A stretch of 64,000 bases of DNA from Flagellimonas marinaquae (lineage in GTDB: Bacteria; Bacteroidota; Bacteroidia; Flavobacteriales; Flavobacteriaceae). How positions within the stretch are numbered: position 1 is the stretch's first letter; each line of letters starts with the position of its first letter. Positions 17,905 to 26,945 of this stretch are shown here, piece after piece. The stretch spans positions 647,001-711,000 of the forward strand of contig NZ_CP092415.1 of the NCBI RefSeq assembly GCF_023716465.1, in the 5' to 3' direction. The position numbers were made by a program, and so were the translations under genes. Under the pieces are notes generated by a model. The model saw nothing but the letters and a program-made list of their open reading frames with translations. It searched no databases and had not been told where the DNA came from.

Positions 17905-19602
17905 ATGAAAAGTTATCACAATTGGATCAAAGTTATGATCATAATGGTATGGTCAAGTGTTGACCTCAACGCCCAATCACCTGATACCATATCCCACGCA
18001 AATTATTTTTTTCATGACCATAAATGGGAAAAGGCCTTTGATCTTTATACCAAGATCACCAGTGAAAATCCTTATAATGGCATCTATTGGTATAGATTGG
18101 GCTTAATTGAAAAGCATCGGGATAATTACAAGGAATCAATTGAATCCTTGAAGAGGGCCATTGAGTGTGGTAGCGATCTAGCAGAATCCAATTACACTAT
18201 TGGAGTAAATTATGCTTTCCTAGGAGACATGGACAAGGCACTCATCCATTTAAAATTAGCGATTGGCCATGGATTGAACAATAGAGAGAATCGACTGTTA
18301 TTGGATAAGGAGTTAGACCCACTGCGGAGTTTGGCATCCTTTAAGAAACTCGTCATACCTGACACCACGGGTACCATTGCAAGATTGGACCAATGGAATG
18401 AAGACATACAATTCTTAAAAAGTCAAGTTGAGCTGACCCACTATAGGTTGTATGATTATTATCCAGAATCAAAATGGGATACCGATTTTGAAACATTGAT
18501 CGATCGAGTAGCGCAATTGAAGGATTATGAGGTCATTGTAAGGTTAATGAAGATGATGAACGAAATTGGCATTGGCCATTCGTATATTATGCCTCCATTT
18601 TCTGGTAAAAATCAATTTCATCAAATACCAATTGAACTTTATGAGTTCAGTGATGGAATCTTTATCAAACAGACATTACCTTCATATAAGAGTTTACTCG
18701 GTAAGAAAATTACATCCATTAATGGCATTCCCATTGAAAAAATACTGGAAATGGCATCCACTGTGGCCATAGCGGAGAATAAAATAATGAAAAGAAGGTC
18801 CAGTTTATTTTATGCCACATTGCCTGAAATTTTGATGGCATTTGGATTGGCTACCGATCATAACAAATCCGTTATCGGTTACCTTGATCAATACGGCAAT
18901 GAAACCAGGATGTCGGTTGTACATCAAGCTTTTTCACCAGATAGTTTCTTGACCAGAAAAACAAATGAGGGATGGGTATCCATGGATGAGTCCATCAATC
19001 CACCCTTGTTTTTATCCAGGCTTGATAACAAATATTGGTTCACATATTTATCCGATTCACAAATCGTGTATTGCCAAATAAATGAAATTGGTAACGAAAA
19101 AGAAAAGTCATTCCACGAATTTGGAGAAGATCTGTTAAGATTTATCGACTATAATGGGGTCAAAGCCCTTGTTCTGGATTTAAGGTTCAATCTGGGAGGA
19201 AGCGGAAAATTGAACAAAGATTTTTTGAGAAGTATCATAAAATCAGATAAGATCAATGAACCCGGTAAATTATTTACCATAATTGGCAATATGACCTTTT
19301 CTGCGGCAATGTTATTGTCAACCCAACTGGACCAATATACGGAGACCACCTTTATTGGAGAACCTAGCGGAGGTAAACCAAGCCATGTTGGTGATGACAA
19401 TGAAATTAGTTTACCGCATTCAGGATTGAAAGCGTATGCCTCGAAATCATTTTGGCAAAGCCCGGTTCCCTACGATGAACGTAATTGGATTGCACCTGAA
19501 ATTTATATACAACCCAGTTCAAAGGAATGGAAGCAAGGTTTTGACCCCTGCCTCGAGTACGTCGTTAAAATCATCACTAGGGGCAATTCGTTTAGACATT
19601 AA
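17905..19602 (+). CDS. TPR plus S41-family serine peptidase, secreted
   Basis: 565 residues from ATG 17905, which starts a signal peptide (MKSYHNWIKVMIIMVWSSVD, ending NAQ). Residues about 25-120 contain TPR-like helices ('YWYRLGLIEKHRDNYKESIESLKRAIE'). The S41 core follows: a 'LGKKITSINGIPIEKIL' PDZ-like strand, then 'KALVLDLRFNLGGSGKLN', then the nucleophile block NMTFSAAMLLS with Ser at residue 466, then FIGEPSGGKPSHVGD. All expected core motifs are present, unlike the second S41-fold protein at 33643. Confidence 0.85.
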   Translation: MKSYHNWIKVMIIMVWSSVDLNAQSPDTISHANYFFHDHKWEKAFDLYTKITSENPYNGIYWYRLGLIEKHRDNYKESIESLKRAIECGSDLAESNYTIGVNYAFLGDMDKALIHLKLAIGHGLNNRENRLLLDKELDPLRSLASFKKLVIPDTTGTIARLDQWNEDIQFLKSQVELTHYRLYDYYPESKWDTDFETLIDRVAQLKDYEVIVRLMKMMNEIGIGHSYIMPPFSGKNQFHQIPIELYEFSDGIFIKQTLPSYKSLLGKKITSINGIPIEKILEMASTVAIAENKIMKRRSSLFYATLPEILMAFGLATDHNKSVIGYLDQYGNETRMSVVHQAFSPDSFLTRKTNEGWVSMDESINPPLFLSRLDNKYWFTYLSDSQIVYCQINEIGNEKEKSFHEFGEDLLRFIDYNGVKALVLDLRFNLGGSGKLNKDFLRSIIKSDKINEPGKLFTIIGNMTFSAAMLLSTQLDQYTETTFIGEPSGGKPSHVGDDNEISLPHSGLKAYASKSFWQSPVPYDERNWIAPEIYIQPSSKEWKQGFDPCLEYVVKIITRGNSFRH

Positions 19603-19825
19603 TCCTTTAACCGCGGTTGAAGTCCAACATTTGTTACATGAAAAGTAAAGGGTAAATGACTTCAGTAAGCCTAGTTTATAATAACAAATAGGACTTTGAA
19701 ACAATTACAATATTGATAGCAAGGTTCAATTATCATTGAAATCCAAGAATATGGAAGAAAATCCGTATTAGGTTATACGCTAATGGTGCCTTGTTATTTT
19801 GCCGAAAAACGATATTAATCAATCC

Positions 19826-20312
19826 TCATAAGCTTTTCAAGGTGATTTTAAAAGTGTCGGTCCCGTTACGGGCTTTGAGCTTTAATTCAAGGGTATCCGA
19901 ACGTTCCCTATCCTTTTTACTGGCAAGAAATCCACATAACCCCACAGGTATTCCATTTACTTCCAAGATTTCATCACCATGATGGATTTTATCTTTCAGT
20001 GACTCGTCCGAAACAAATCGGATGACTGCTTTTTCACCCTCGACCGTAGCGGTAAAACCAAATTCGGAATTGGAAGTATCCTTTATATGGGAATCCCTCT
20101 GAAAATAAAATCTTTCCTTTCTGTAATCCAGTGTCATTATACCATAAGAAAGTAATTCCGCACATATTTTAGAATTGGTATCATTGGAGGTAATGGTGAT
20201 TAAATCGGTTAATATTCAGTCTAACCTTTACCCAATTCAAGCTTACAACCTGTGCCATTGCACCTACGGTGTTGAGCAACAGAAATAATAGTAAAACAAT
20301 AGCTCTTTCCAT
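19826..20312 (-). pseudogene. Broken secreted PDZ/aspartyl-protease-like gene
   Basis: On the minus strand an ATG at 20312 begins the signal peptide MERAIVLLLFLLLNTVGAMA and runs 43 codons to a TGA ending at 20181. A +1 frame reads SNDTNSKICAELLSYGIMTL and continues open to 19826 as DYRKERFYFQRD, then a PDZ domain ('KIHHGDEILEVNGIPVGLCGF'). 'LDYRKERF..' followed by PDZ is the usual C-terminal end of Bacteroidetes retropepsin-like proteases, so the catalytic domain has been deleted and the frame shifted. Promoter module copy C lies about 250 nt upstream. A 103-residue PDZ fragment could still be made from 20137. Confidence 0.6.
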
Positions 20313-20999
20313 ACGCTGGTCTCAATGCCAAAAATAGCTTCAAGTAAATCCATTTTGGAACGCAACACAATGTATATGGCCTCATCTCTGCAAATGACAA
20401 TTTTGGGCCATATAATATGAGGTCAATAAAAAGGGTGGGCTAGAGCGTACCATCCAAGGGCTAATTCAAAAAATCAATCAATGAGAACAAAATTAATGGA
20501 TAAAATAAATGTCTCTTAATGAAAGAGGATGTAAATCTCTGCCCATCCCTTAACAATATCTTGTACAAAAGAAGCACATTCTTCCACCGCTTTGGTAAAC
20601 AATTATAATACGTAACATCCTATTTTATTGTTTGTAACATTACTCCAAGAAAACATGGATCAATTCCATTTCCCATAGTCTACAAATTCCATAATTATAG
20701 GTACAAAAGATATCAATCAATGCGAGACGAAAACGGGATAACAAACCCATTAGGGGGATCAAACTCCTATTGTAATAAACGGTTCCCCCCTTGAAAAAAG
20801 GCTACAATACCCATGATTACAACACAGGATAGGTAGAGTGCATAGTATAAACACACTAAAAAATCTGTGGGTCCTTGGTCAAAATCTTCTATTTTCGAAA
20901 AGATCCTTATCAGCCAGGAAAAGTATCCCCGTCCAAGTCACATGGTTCTAATTGTTTTCTTTTGGGGCAACCATAAGCCCAAACGGTTAAATGTACCAT
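20313..20999. other. Intergenic region with promoter module copy C
   Basis: About 690 nt between the broken PDZ protease gene and the 3' end of the beta-lactamase-like gene. It holds the repeated promoter module at 20566-20639, read on the minus strand. No other gene or structure was recognised. Confidence 0.5.
20566..20639 (-). promoter_or_regulatory. Repeated 74-nt promoter module, copy C (broken PDZ protease)
   Basis: Minus strand, 5' to 3': TGTTAC at 20639-20634, TGTTAC at 20617-20612 (22 nt apart), TTACCAAA at 20598-20591, and TTCTTTTG (-7-like) at 20573-20566. Spacings are identical to copies A and B. It is directed at the decayed PDZ protease gene starting at 20312. Confidence 0.65.
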
Positions 21000-22085
21000 C
21001 TAAAAAAATCCCTTTGATCGAAGTACTTCTTCAATGGCAACCGTGATTTCCATAGTAGGATAGGGTCTTATGTTCCCCAAAACAACAATCAAGACCTCGT
21101 CATTCAAATACCGATGGATGTTACAGATATATCCGTACATGGAACCTCCATGCCGGACAAGTTTACCTGGGCCATCCCTGCCTTCATTTCGATCATATGA
21201 CTTTACCTTAAAACCATAGCCATAGCCACCAAAGGTGCCGGGAGTACCATCAAACAGTTGTTGTTTACTGTTTGCGTCCACCAAGACAGTAGCATATAGG
21301 GCTCTATCCCATTTGAATATATCACTGACATTGGAATACATATCACCTCCCCCTTTGGCATAGGCCATATAATTTTCATCGGCCCTGATAAACTTTCCTG
21401 ATACCAAATCGTGACCCAACGCCTTGTCCGTTGATTTTGAATGGGTTCGCTCAACTCCCGTATGTTTCATTTTTAGAGGTTTGAAAATATGATTTTCCAA
21501 ATAGTCCTTATAGGGAGTTTGGGTAACCCGCTCCAAGACCAAGGCCGCCAATTGATAATTGAGGTTGGAGTATTCGTATCGTGTTCCAGGAACAAAGGAA
21601 AGCGGAACGGAATTGTACAACGAAATAAGTTCTTGGCTTGAAATATCCCGATGTTCCAGCTCCGTGATCCGATTGAGGTGAACAGGCAATCCCGAAGAGT
21701 TTTTCATTAAAAAATGTAACGTCAATAGTCCAAGCTCCTGGTTCAGTTCAGGAATGTAAGTAGAGAGCGGCTCATGCACTTCCAACAATCCATCCTCGCT
21801 GGCCTGCATTATGGCAATGGCCGTGAATGACTTTGTTGCTGATCCAATTAAAAACTTGGTATCTACTTTATTCGACACCTGGTTTTCCCAGTCAGCCATT
21901 CCGAAAGCATTCTCATACAATACCGTTCCTTTCTTCGCCACCAATACAGCTCCACTAAACTGGCTCTTCGCACTATATCCTTCCAATATATCATCCAGTT
22001 GCCTTTTAAGGGTATCCTGTCCCATGACCGGATTATAGATTAAGAGAACAACGGTCCATACAAAAAATCCTTGCACTTTCTTCAT
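21000..22085 (-). CDS. Class-C beta-lactamase-like serine hydrolase, secreted
   Basis: 361 residues with a signal peptide (ends MGQ, about residue 23). The penicillin-binding/AmpC fold is shown by the S82-A-T-K85 motif, Y172-S-N174, and a late HGG (LVRHGGSMYGY). Such proteins in the envelope are usually esterases, DD-peptidases or D-aminopeptidases rather than true beta-lactamases. It starts 4 nt after the stop of the YD-like gene (22090-23343), so the two are one operon. It shares the region with other secreted hydrolases. Confidence 0.88.
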   Translation of the reverse strand: MKKVQGFFVWTVVLLIYNPVMGQDTLKRQLDDILEGYSAKSQFSGAVLVAKKGTVLYENAFGMADWENQVSNKVDTKFLIGSATKSFTAIAIMQASEDGLLEVHEPLSTYIPELNQELGLLTLHFLMKNSSGLPVHLNRITELEHRDISSQELISLYNSVPLSFVPGTRYEYSNLNYQLAALVLERVTQTPYKDYLENHIFKPLKMKHTGVERTHSKSTDKALGHDLVSGKFIRADENYMAYAKGGGDMYSNVSDIFKWDRALYATVLVDANSKQQLFDGTPGTFGGYGYGFKVKSYDRNEGRDGPGKLVRHGGSMYGYICNIHRYLNDEVLIVVLGNIRPYPTMEITVAIEEVLRSKGFF

Positions 22086-22089
22086 CTTA

Positions 22090-23343
22090 CTAGCGAATTA
22101 CATTCCCATCCACATCATAAAAAGCAACTCCTGACCGCTGCCCCTTTGCATCGTACGCATATTTGATATAGGCAGCACCATTGTCCTTTCTATTGACCAG
22201 ATGCCCATTTCTGTCCAGATAACTGATCTGCTCAAGAAAATCATCCCCATTATAGCTATACCTTACTTTATGATAACCCCGTGTCCGGTGTTCGATTGGA
22301 GTACCATCCATATCATAATAGGATAAGGAATCCCTTTGATTGCCCGAAGTATCCCATTGGATCTTCAACATATGGTAACCAGCCTTGGTATGTCGGGAAG
22401 GGTTGTTTTCCTCGTCATAAAATCTTCTTTCGATGATGTTCCCAAATCGGTCAAAACTCGTTTTACTTTTACAGATTCCATAGTTGTTATAAATGAGTTT
22501 GTTATGCTCATCCCGAAGTTCCAAGGCGACTTCATAACCATATTCATTAAACTCTTGGATACCAATGGCCACATCAGGTCCGTTCCCCTTTTCCAAGGCA
22601 GAGTCGTTATCCAACACCTCCCATTTTACAAAATTCCCATCCGCATTGGTCGTAATCCGGTCTTGGGATGCTCCTGAACTGTTTTCTACAAGATTCCCAT
22701 CGCTATCAATATTTTGCATCAGAGCTATATGACCTAAAGGATTGAAGTACAGCCTTAACCTGTAAAATTCAAAGCCCGGCCGAATTGCAACCGACTCCCC
22801 TTTCCTATTGAAACGGTTTTCGATGACACTTCCATCCGCCAAATAGTTCCACTCATACCTAACAATCCCCCAATCGTTTTCAACTTGTTGGCCAGCTCCA
22901 TCTATGAATATCAAGGATTTCCTATACCCCTTATCATCCAAGGAATAGACAAATTCCCTACAGTCGCCCAACACATTGATTTGTTCCCCATTGGTACCGT
23001 AAAAGGTTATTTTCTCTTCGTCCGGCTCATAGGTGAATTCCATACGGTGTGCCAAGGTAAAAAGATTGGCCGTATGATTTGGGCTTCTTGGGTTTTGGCC
23101 ATTATAAAAAGCTACCGAAACCAATCGGTGCAATGCATCGTACGAAAAGCGATAATGATTGCGTTGGAGTGCCTCTTCTTCCGTCAATGGAATGCTCCCG
23201 TTTAGATAGTTCAAAGGAGTTTCTACAAATGCAACCGTAGAATAATAATAAACGGTCGGTACAAACACAGCCTCTTTTGTCATTCCCTTAGCAGTAGAAA
23301 ACAATAGGAGACCCATTATGGTTGTTAAAAAAAATCTTTTCAT
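22090..23343 (-). CDS. Secreted protein with YD/RHS-like repeats
   Basis: 417 residues with a signal peptide of about 20 residues. The mature part has repeated 'Y.yd..G....v.f.d.dG..' units, such as HYRFSYDALHRLVSVAFYNG, SFDRFGNIIERRFYDEENN, VRYSYNGDDFLEQISYLDRN and YIKYAYDAKGQRSGVAFYD, which are spaced roughly 45-60 residues apart like YD repeats. It is far shorter than Rhs proteins and has no toxin tip; the C-terminus ends at the last repeat. It is likely a repeat shell or ligand-binding protein. Its 4-nt distance from the serine hydrolase gene suggests joint function. Confidence 0.65.
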   Translation of the reverse strand: MKRFFLTTIMGLLLFSTAKGMTKEAVFVPTVYYYSTVAFVETPLNYLNGSIPLTEEEALQRNHYRFSYDALHRLVSVAFYNGQNPRSPNHTANLFTLAHRMEFTYEPDEEKITFYGTNGEQINVLGDCREFVYSLDDKGYRKSLIFIDGAGQQVENDWGIVRYEWNYLADGSVIENRFNRKGESVAIRPGFEFYRLRLYFNPLGHIALMQNIDSDGNLVENSSGASQDRITTNADGNFVKWEVLDNDSALEKGNGPDVAIGIQEFNEYGYEVALELRDEHNKLIYNNYGICKSKTSFDRFGNIIERRFYDEENNPSRHTKAGYHMLKIQWDTSGNQRDSLSYYDMDGTPIEHRTRGYHKVRYSYNGDDFLEQISYLDRNGHLVNRKDNGAAYIKYAYDAKGQRSGVAFYDVDGNVIR

Positions 23344-23428
23344 GTAACTTCAATTTTATAGTTGAGTACACGAAATTCGGAACAAAACAACAGCTATTTT
23401 ACTTTAAGCCCCCCTATCAAGACCCAAT

Positions 23429-24559
23429 TCAAGAATTGATACCAGTTCTTGAGGTCAAAAATTGGTTCGGGGTCATCCCGGTCGCCTTTTTAAAAGCTCT
23501 AAAAAAACCGGATTTGGATGTGAAGCCTGCCAAGCTACCAATAGCTTCCAGGGTAAATGATCTGTTGGCCGGATTTAACATCAATCGCTTTGCCTCCTCC
23601 ACCCTGTAGCCATTTACAAAATCCACAAAATTACAATCGAGTTTGGCATTTATGGACTGCGAAAGGTATTTTGGATTGGTACCGATCAATGCGGAAAGTT
23701 CGGATAAGCTGAGACTTTCCTTTTTATATAATAAATCATCCTCAATTATCCGTTTAGCCTTATCGACAATTACCCTATAGGAAGCGCTTGACAATGAGCT
23801 TCGGGAATATTTGGCCGTTGGAAACAATACACTTCCCGTATTGACCATAAGGGCCAAAATGGAGAAAAGCAGTATCAAGAAAGATAAAAAGCCAATATCG
23901 ACCGGCCATTCGACCATGGAATAACCCGATACGTCATGAACCATCCTATAGATGGGGTTGGAAAACTGATTGAACAGGAAATAGACGATAATAATTAGGG
24001 ACAAAAGGTTTAACAAGCGTACGGATGGCCTATCCGAAGTGCCTTTACGGAACCTATAAAATTGAATCCCTATAACACTCAAAAAGGCCAAAGGAATCAA
24101 AGTGGATTTGAGTAAACTTATGGGGTTTCTCCAATAATTATACGGTCCTGGCCTTTTATCCTGATAGAACAACTGAAGCATTTCCATTTTACTTTGGGAT
24201 GGAATGGTCAAGACATGAAGGAATACATAAAGGGCATACAAACCAAACCCATATAAAACAAATCGATACCAACGCCTGAAACGTGGATTGAGATTCGTAA
24301 TAGAACTAAAGAACAGCAATAACAAGGGGTACACCAATAGGTTGTGGAGGCGCCCAGGAATATATACCCAAGGTATATCAAATATGGCTCTACTTAGAAT
24401 CAACACTTTGTACAACAATTCAAGCCCCAAAACGATAAGGCATCCATATAAATATAAATAACCATCATTTTGGAACTTCTTTTGAAAAAGGAAGAACAGG
24501 GCCAAAAAAATGGCCACCAACCCAAAACCAGAACCAACGATTGTAATTAAATCCATCAT
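23429..24559 (-). CDS. Membrane-tethered AraC-family transcriptional regulator
   Basis: 376 residues. Residues 1-235 contain about six or seven hydrophobic helices, and residues about 260-370 contain the AraC double HTH ('LSLSELSALIGTNPKYLSQSI', then LAGFTSKSGFFRAFKKATGM). It lies immediately upstream, on the same strand, of the YD-like/beta-lactamase-like pair (85 nt gap), which are plausible targets. It is one of four such regulators in the window. Confidence 0.85.
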   Translation of the reverse strand: MMDLITIVGSGFGLVAIFLALFFLFQKKFQNDGYLYLYGCLIVLGLELLYKVLILSRAIFDIPWVYIPGRLHNLLVYPLLLLFFSSITNLNPRFRRWYRFVLYGFGLYALYVFLHVLTIPSQSKMEMLQLFYQDKRPGPYNYWRNPISLLKSTLIPLAFLSVIGIQFYRFRKGTSDRPSVRLLNLLSLIIIVYFLFNQFSNPIYRMVHDVSGYSMVEWPVDIGFLSFLILLFSILALMVNTGSVLFPTAKYSRSSLSSASYRVIVDKAKRIIEDDLLYKKESLSLSELSALIGTNPKYLSQSINAKLDCNFVDFVNGYRVEEAKRLMLNPANRSFTLEAIGSLAGFTSKSGFFRAFKKATGMTPNQFLTSRTGINS

Positions 24560-24564
24560 AAGTA

Positions 24565-25069
24565 CTATTGATAGCGTCTCAGCTCAATGGAATAGAAGCC
24601 CTGATCATACATACACTGCAAATTCTATAAGGAACCTTCCATCCCGGGTCATGGACGGACTGCCGTCAAAACCTTCCGCTTTCATTTCCCGTCCCGTCCA
24701 GATAGGCTGGGACCAAGTATCATCTTCCATTTTAAGACTAATATACAAATCAGATTTACCTAAATATTCTCTCCTGTCGAAACTAGCGAAAATTATATAG
24801 GTTTCATCCAGCGCTACATGGACACCCCCTTCATTGGCCTCTGAATTTATGGATGACCTCATTGGTTTTGGTGCAGTATATGCTCCATTTACCAATCTGG
24901 AAACATAAACATCCCCATTCTCTGAACCATGTGGCGTCATGGTAAAGTATAAATTACCTTGACCCGTCATATTAGGGTAAAATTCATTCTCCGGCATAGG
25001 TTGAGAAAAATAAAGTGCTGATTTTTTTCCAATTCCCATGACTTCTTTTTGGATTTCCCTATGTTCCAA
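24565..25069 (-). pseudogene. Truncated PD40 propeller protein
   Basis: The open frame at 24605-25069 (154 codons) aligns with the second half of the PD40 lipoprotein encoded at 4123: 'ENEFYPNMTGQGNLYFTMTP', 'GDVYVSRLVNGAY', 'DETYIIFASFDR', 'GKSDLYISLKMEDDTWSQP', 'DGSPSMTRDGRFLI'. The N-terminal signal and first blades are missing. Near the end the frame shifts; another frame continues as MYDQGFYSIELRRYQ to TAG at 24565. It is probably a decayed paralogue rather than a functional protein. Confidence 0.65.
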
Positions 25070-25097
25070 TCCCCCATCGTGTCATTTTCATTTTAAT

Positions 25098-25739
25098 TCA
25101 AATGCCATGAATTGTTCTTTTTCTGGCCATCGAATGAATCATATACCATGCAAACAAAAGATTGGGTACCCAACACAACCAAGCAACTATCCGATAAGCG
25201 ACCATAAAGTCATCCATGAACACCAATAATATGGGCAACCATACGCGCAAAGTAACCGCTGCAAAGCAAGCTGCATAACTGTAGAACATGAAGGTCTGGT
25301 GCTTTATCACAGCACCCTTCTTGATGTATCGATAAGCAACAATAGTTGTCGCGAACCAAATAATCCCCAGTGAGATGAATCCCATTTGTGCTACACCCCC
25401 GCCGGTAGCCGAAAAGGCAATACCAATACCACACAACGCACTGATCACGGATGAAACACTATACACCTTTCCCAATATTCTGTGGAGCTTGATTCTTTTT
25501 GTCCGAAACCGTTTGCTAAACTGTGCCCATCCCACAAGTAATGCGATTCCACCAAAAACGATATGGCCATAAAATCCAGTGTTCCAAAGGCTGTCCAACA
25601 ACAATTCCGGCGATTTCGTCGCCAGCAAACCAACATTTTTGGCCCCAATGAAATACTTGATCGGATATAAGCTCACCCCGATACATAAAAATGCAAAAAT
25701 GCCCCATAATCCCTTTATTATTATAGTCTTAAGATTCAT
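25098..25739 (-). CDS. DUF2306 family membrane protein
   Basis: 213 residues from ATG 25739 (MNLKTIIIKGLWG); an earlier in-frame ATG at 25808 adds a non-membrane leader. About seven hydrophobic helices are predicted, with the family's conserved 'HIVFGGIALLVGWAQFSKRFR....LHRILGKVY' segment and 'KHQTFMFYSYAACFAAVTLRVWLP'. The paired His residues in these helices resemble heme-binding membrane proteins, but the function is unknown. It sits between the truncated PD40 gene and the trypsin-like gene. Confidence 0.8.
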   Translation of the reverse strand: MNLKTIIIKGLWGIFAFLCIGVSLYPIKYFIGAKNVGLLATKSPELLLDSLWNTGFYGHIVFGGIALLVGWAQFSKRFRTKRIKLHRILGKVYSVSSVISALCGIGIAFSATGGGVAQMGFISLGIIWFATTIVAYRYIKKGAVIKHQTFMFYSYAACFAAVTLRVWLPILLVFMDDFMVAYRIVAWLCWVPNLLFAWYMIHSMARKRTIHGI

Positions 25740-25889
25740 TTTTAATCTCTTTATCGTTTTGATTAAAACACTTCCTTCCTGACATACTGCCGTCCTCGCC
25801 ATACCCAAATTTCATTTGGGCGAACCTGGCATGGGGATGAATTGTAAGATTACCCTCCGTATCATAAAATCGTAACCAAGAGTTTCGTC

Positions 25890-26582
25890 TTACATCCGGA
25901 CTATACTCTTGAAGTAATCTGTGGATGCAGGCTCAAACACCATGGCATTAGTTTCTTGGTCTACATATCCCATGGAGACCAACCCAACCAGTAGCCCATG
26001 CTGATCAAAAACAGGACCTCCACTGCAGCCACCATAGGTACCTGTCGGTACATCCAGACTTAAATTTCCTGTTTGCGTATACCCTTGGAATCTTCCCTCC
26101 ACTTTTATTGGGGACTTGCTTCCATACGGATAGCCCATAAAGTAAAGACGCTCCCCAATTTCCAATGTATCAGCTCTCACATCAAAAAGATGGATACCTC
26201 GCGGGATTTCAGCATTGGTCGCAAAGACCAACCAATCTCCTTTGGGCGGCATGACCAAAAGCTCCGTCTTATCCTCATTGATTAATTCCCCTGCAGAGAC
26301 CTTCACATTAGGATTCTTCTTTGACACAAAGGACCATGACACCAAATCATCTCCAAGGCTTATGGTTTTCATGAGATCGGTTTTTGCGAAAAACAGCACA
26401 TGTTTTGCAGTACAGACAAACACCTTGTTATGGTATTTTACCAAAAATCCACTTCCAGCATGGCCATTGTCATACTTTAACGTTTTAAATTTCACATCAC
26501 ATACCAGTACGGAATCCCTTTGGGCCGCAGACCACTCGAACACCAGTAGGAACAGTAAAAGCAATACGATGGTTCTCTTCAT
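25890..26582 (-). CDS. Secreted trypsin-like serine protease (S1 fold)
   Basis: 230 residues with a signal peptide (MKRTIVLLLLFLLVFEWSAA). The S1/DegP-like fold is shown by 'GSGFLVKYHNKVFVCTAKHV', where the His of TAKH is the catalytic His, and TYGGCSGGPVFDQHGLLVGL, where GCSGGP carries the nucleophile Ser. The catalytic Asp is not obvious: the usual D-x-A-x-L site reads KTELLVMPP. It is therefore either a variant or an inactive member. Confidence 0.75.
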   Translation of the reverse strand: MKRTIVLLLLFLLVFEWSAAQRDSVLVCDVKFKTLKYDNGHAGSGFLVKYHNKVFVCTAKHVLFFAKTDLMKTISLGDDLVSWSFVSKKNPNVKVSAGELINEDKTELLVMPPKGDWLVFATNAEIPRGIHLFDVRADTLEIGERLYFMGYPYGSKSPIKVEGRFQGYTQTGNLSLDVPTGTYGGCSGGPVFDQHGLLVGLVSMGYVDQETNAMVFEPASTDYFKSIVRM

Positions 26583-26945
26583 ATAAATTGGGATTTGTCA
26601 GACCACGAAACGGTAGGTCAATTTTAGAATGAACGACCAATTTGTTAGGAGGAAACTGTTGACCTCATTGTTTTGAACAAACCTATTATGAAATCCGCAC
26701 GGAATCGACCTGATTTCTGCAATTACCGAAATCCGGACCTAGTTTAATGTTATTTAACAAGCTGCCCGCCAAGAAAAGACAATTCATGAGAGCTGATGTC
26801 TTGTTAAACCGAATGCCTGCAAAGTGTAGCAACCAATAAAAAAACCCTCCATACAGGGATGGAGGGTTCGCTAACAAACTAAACACTTGAATTAGTTTCT
26901 TCCAACACTAATGTAGAAACCAATAGGGTATAAAATGAATTGTTA
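26583..26945. other. Intergenic region between protease gene and SusD
   Basis: About 360 nt. It contains the rho-independent terminator of the susCD operon at 26838-26868. Short reading frames on the minus strand are not convincing. Confidence 0.6.
26838..26868 (-). terminator. Rho-independent terminator of susCD
   Basis: Inverted repeat AACCCTCCAT (26843-26852) and ATGGAGGGTT (26859-26868) with a 6-nt loop, followed on the minus strand by a run of seven T's (A's at 26838-26844 on the plus strand). It sits 78 nt past the SusD stop, in the right orientation to end the susCD transcript. Confidence 0.85.

Noticed and set aside
26686..26886. Minus-strand 66-codon ORF between the protease and susD genes
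   Set aside because: It spans the rho-independent terminator and has no recognised family or leader.
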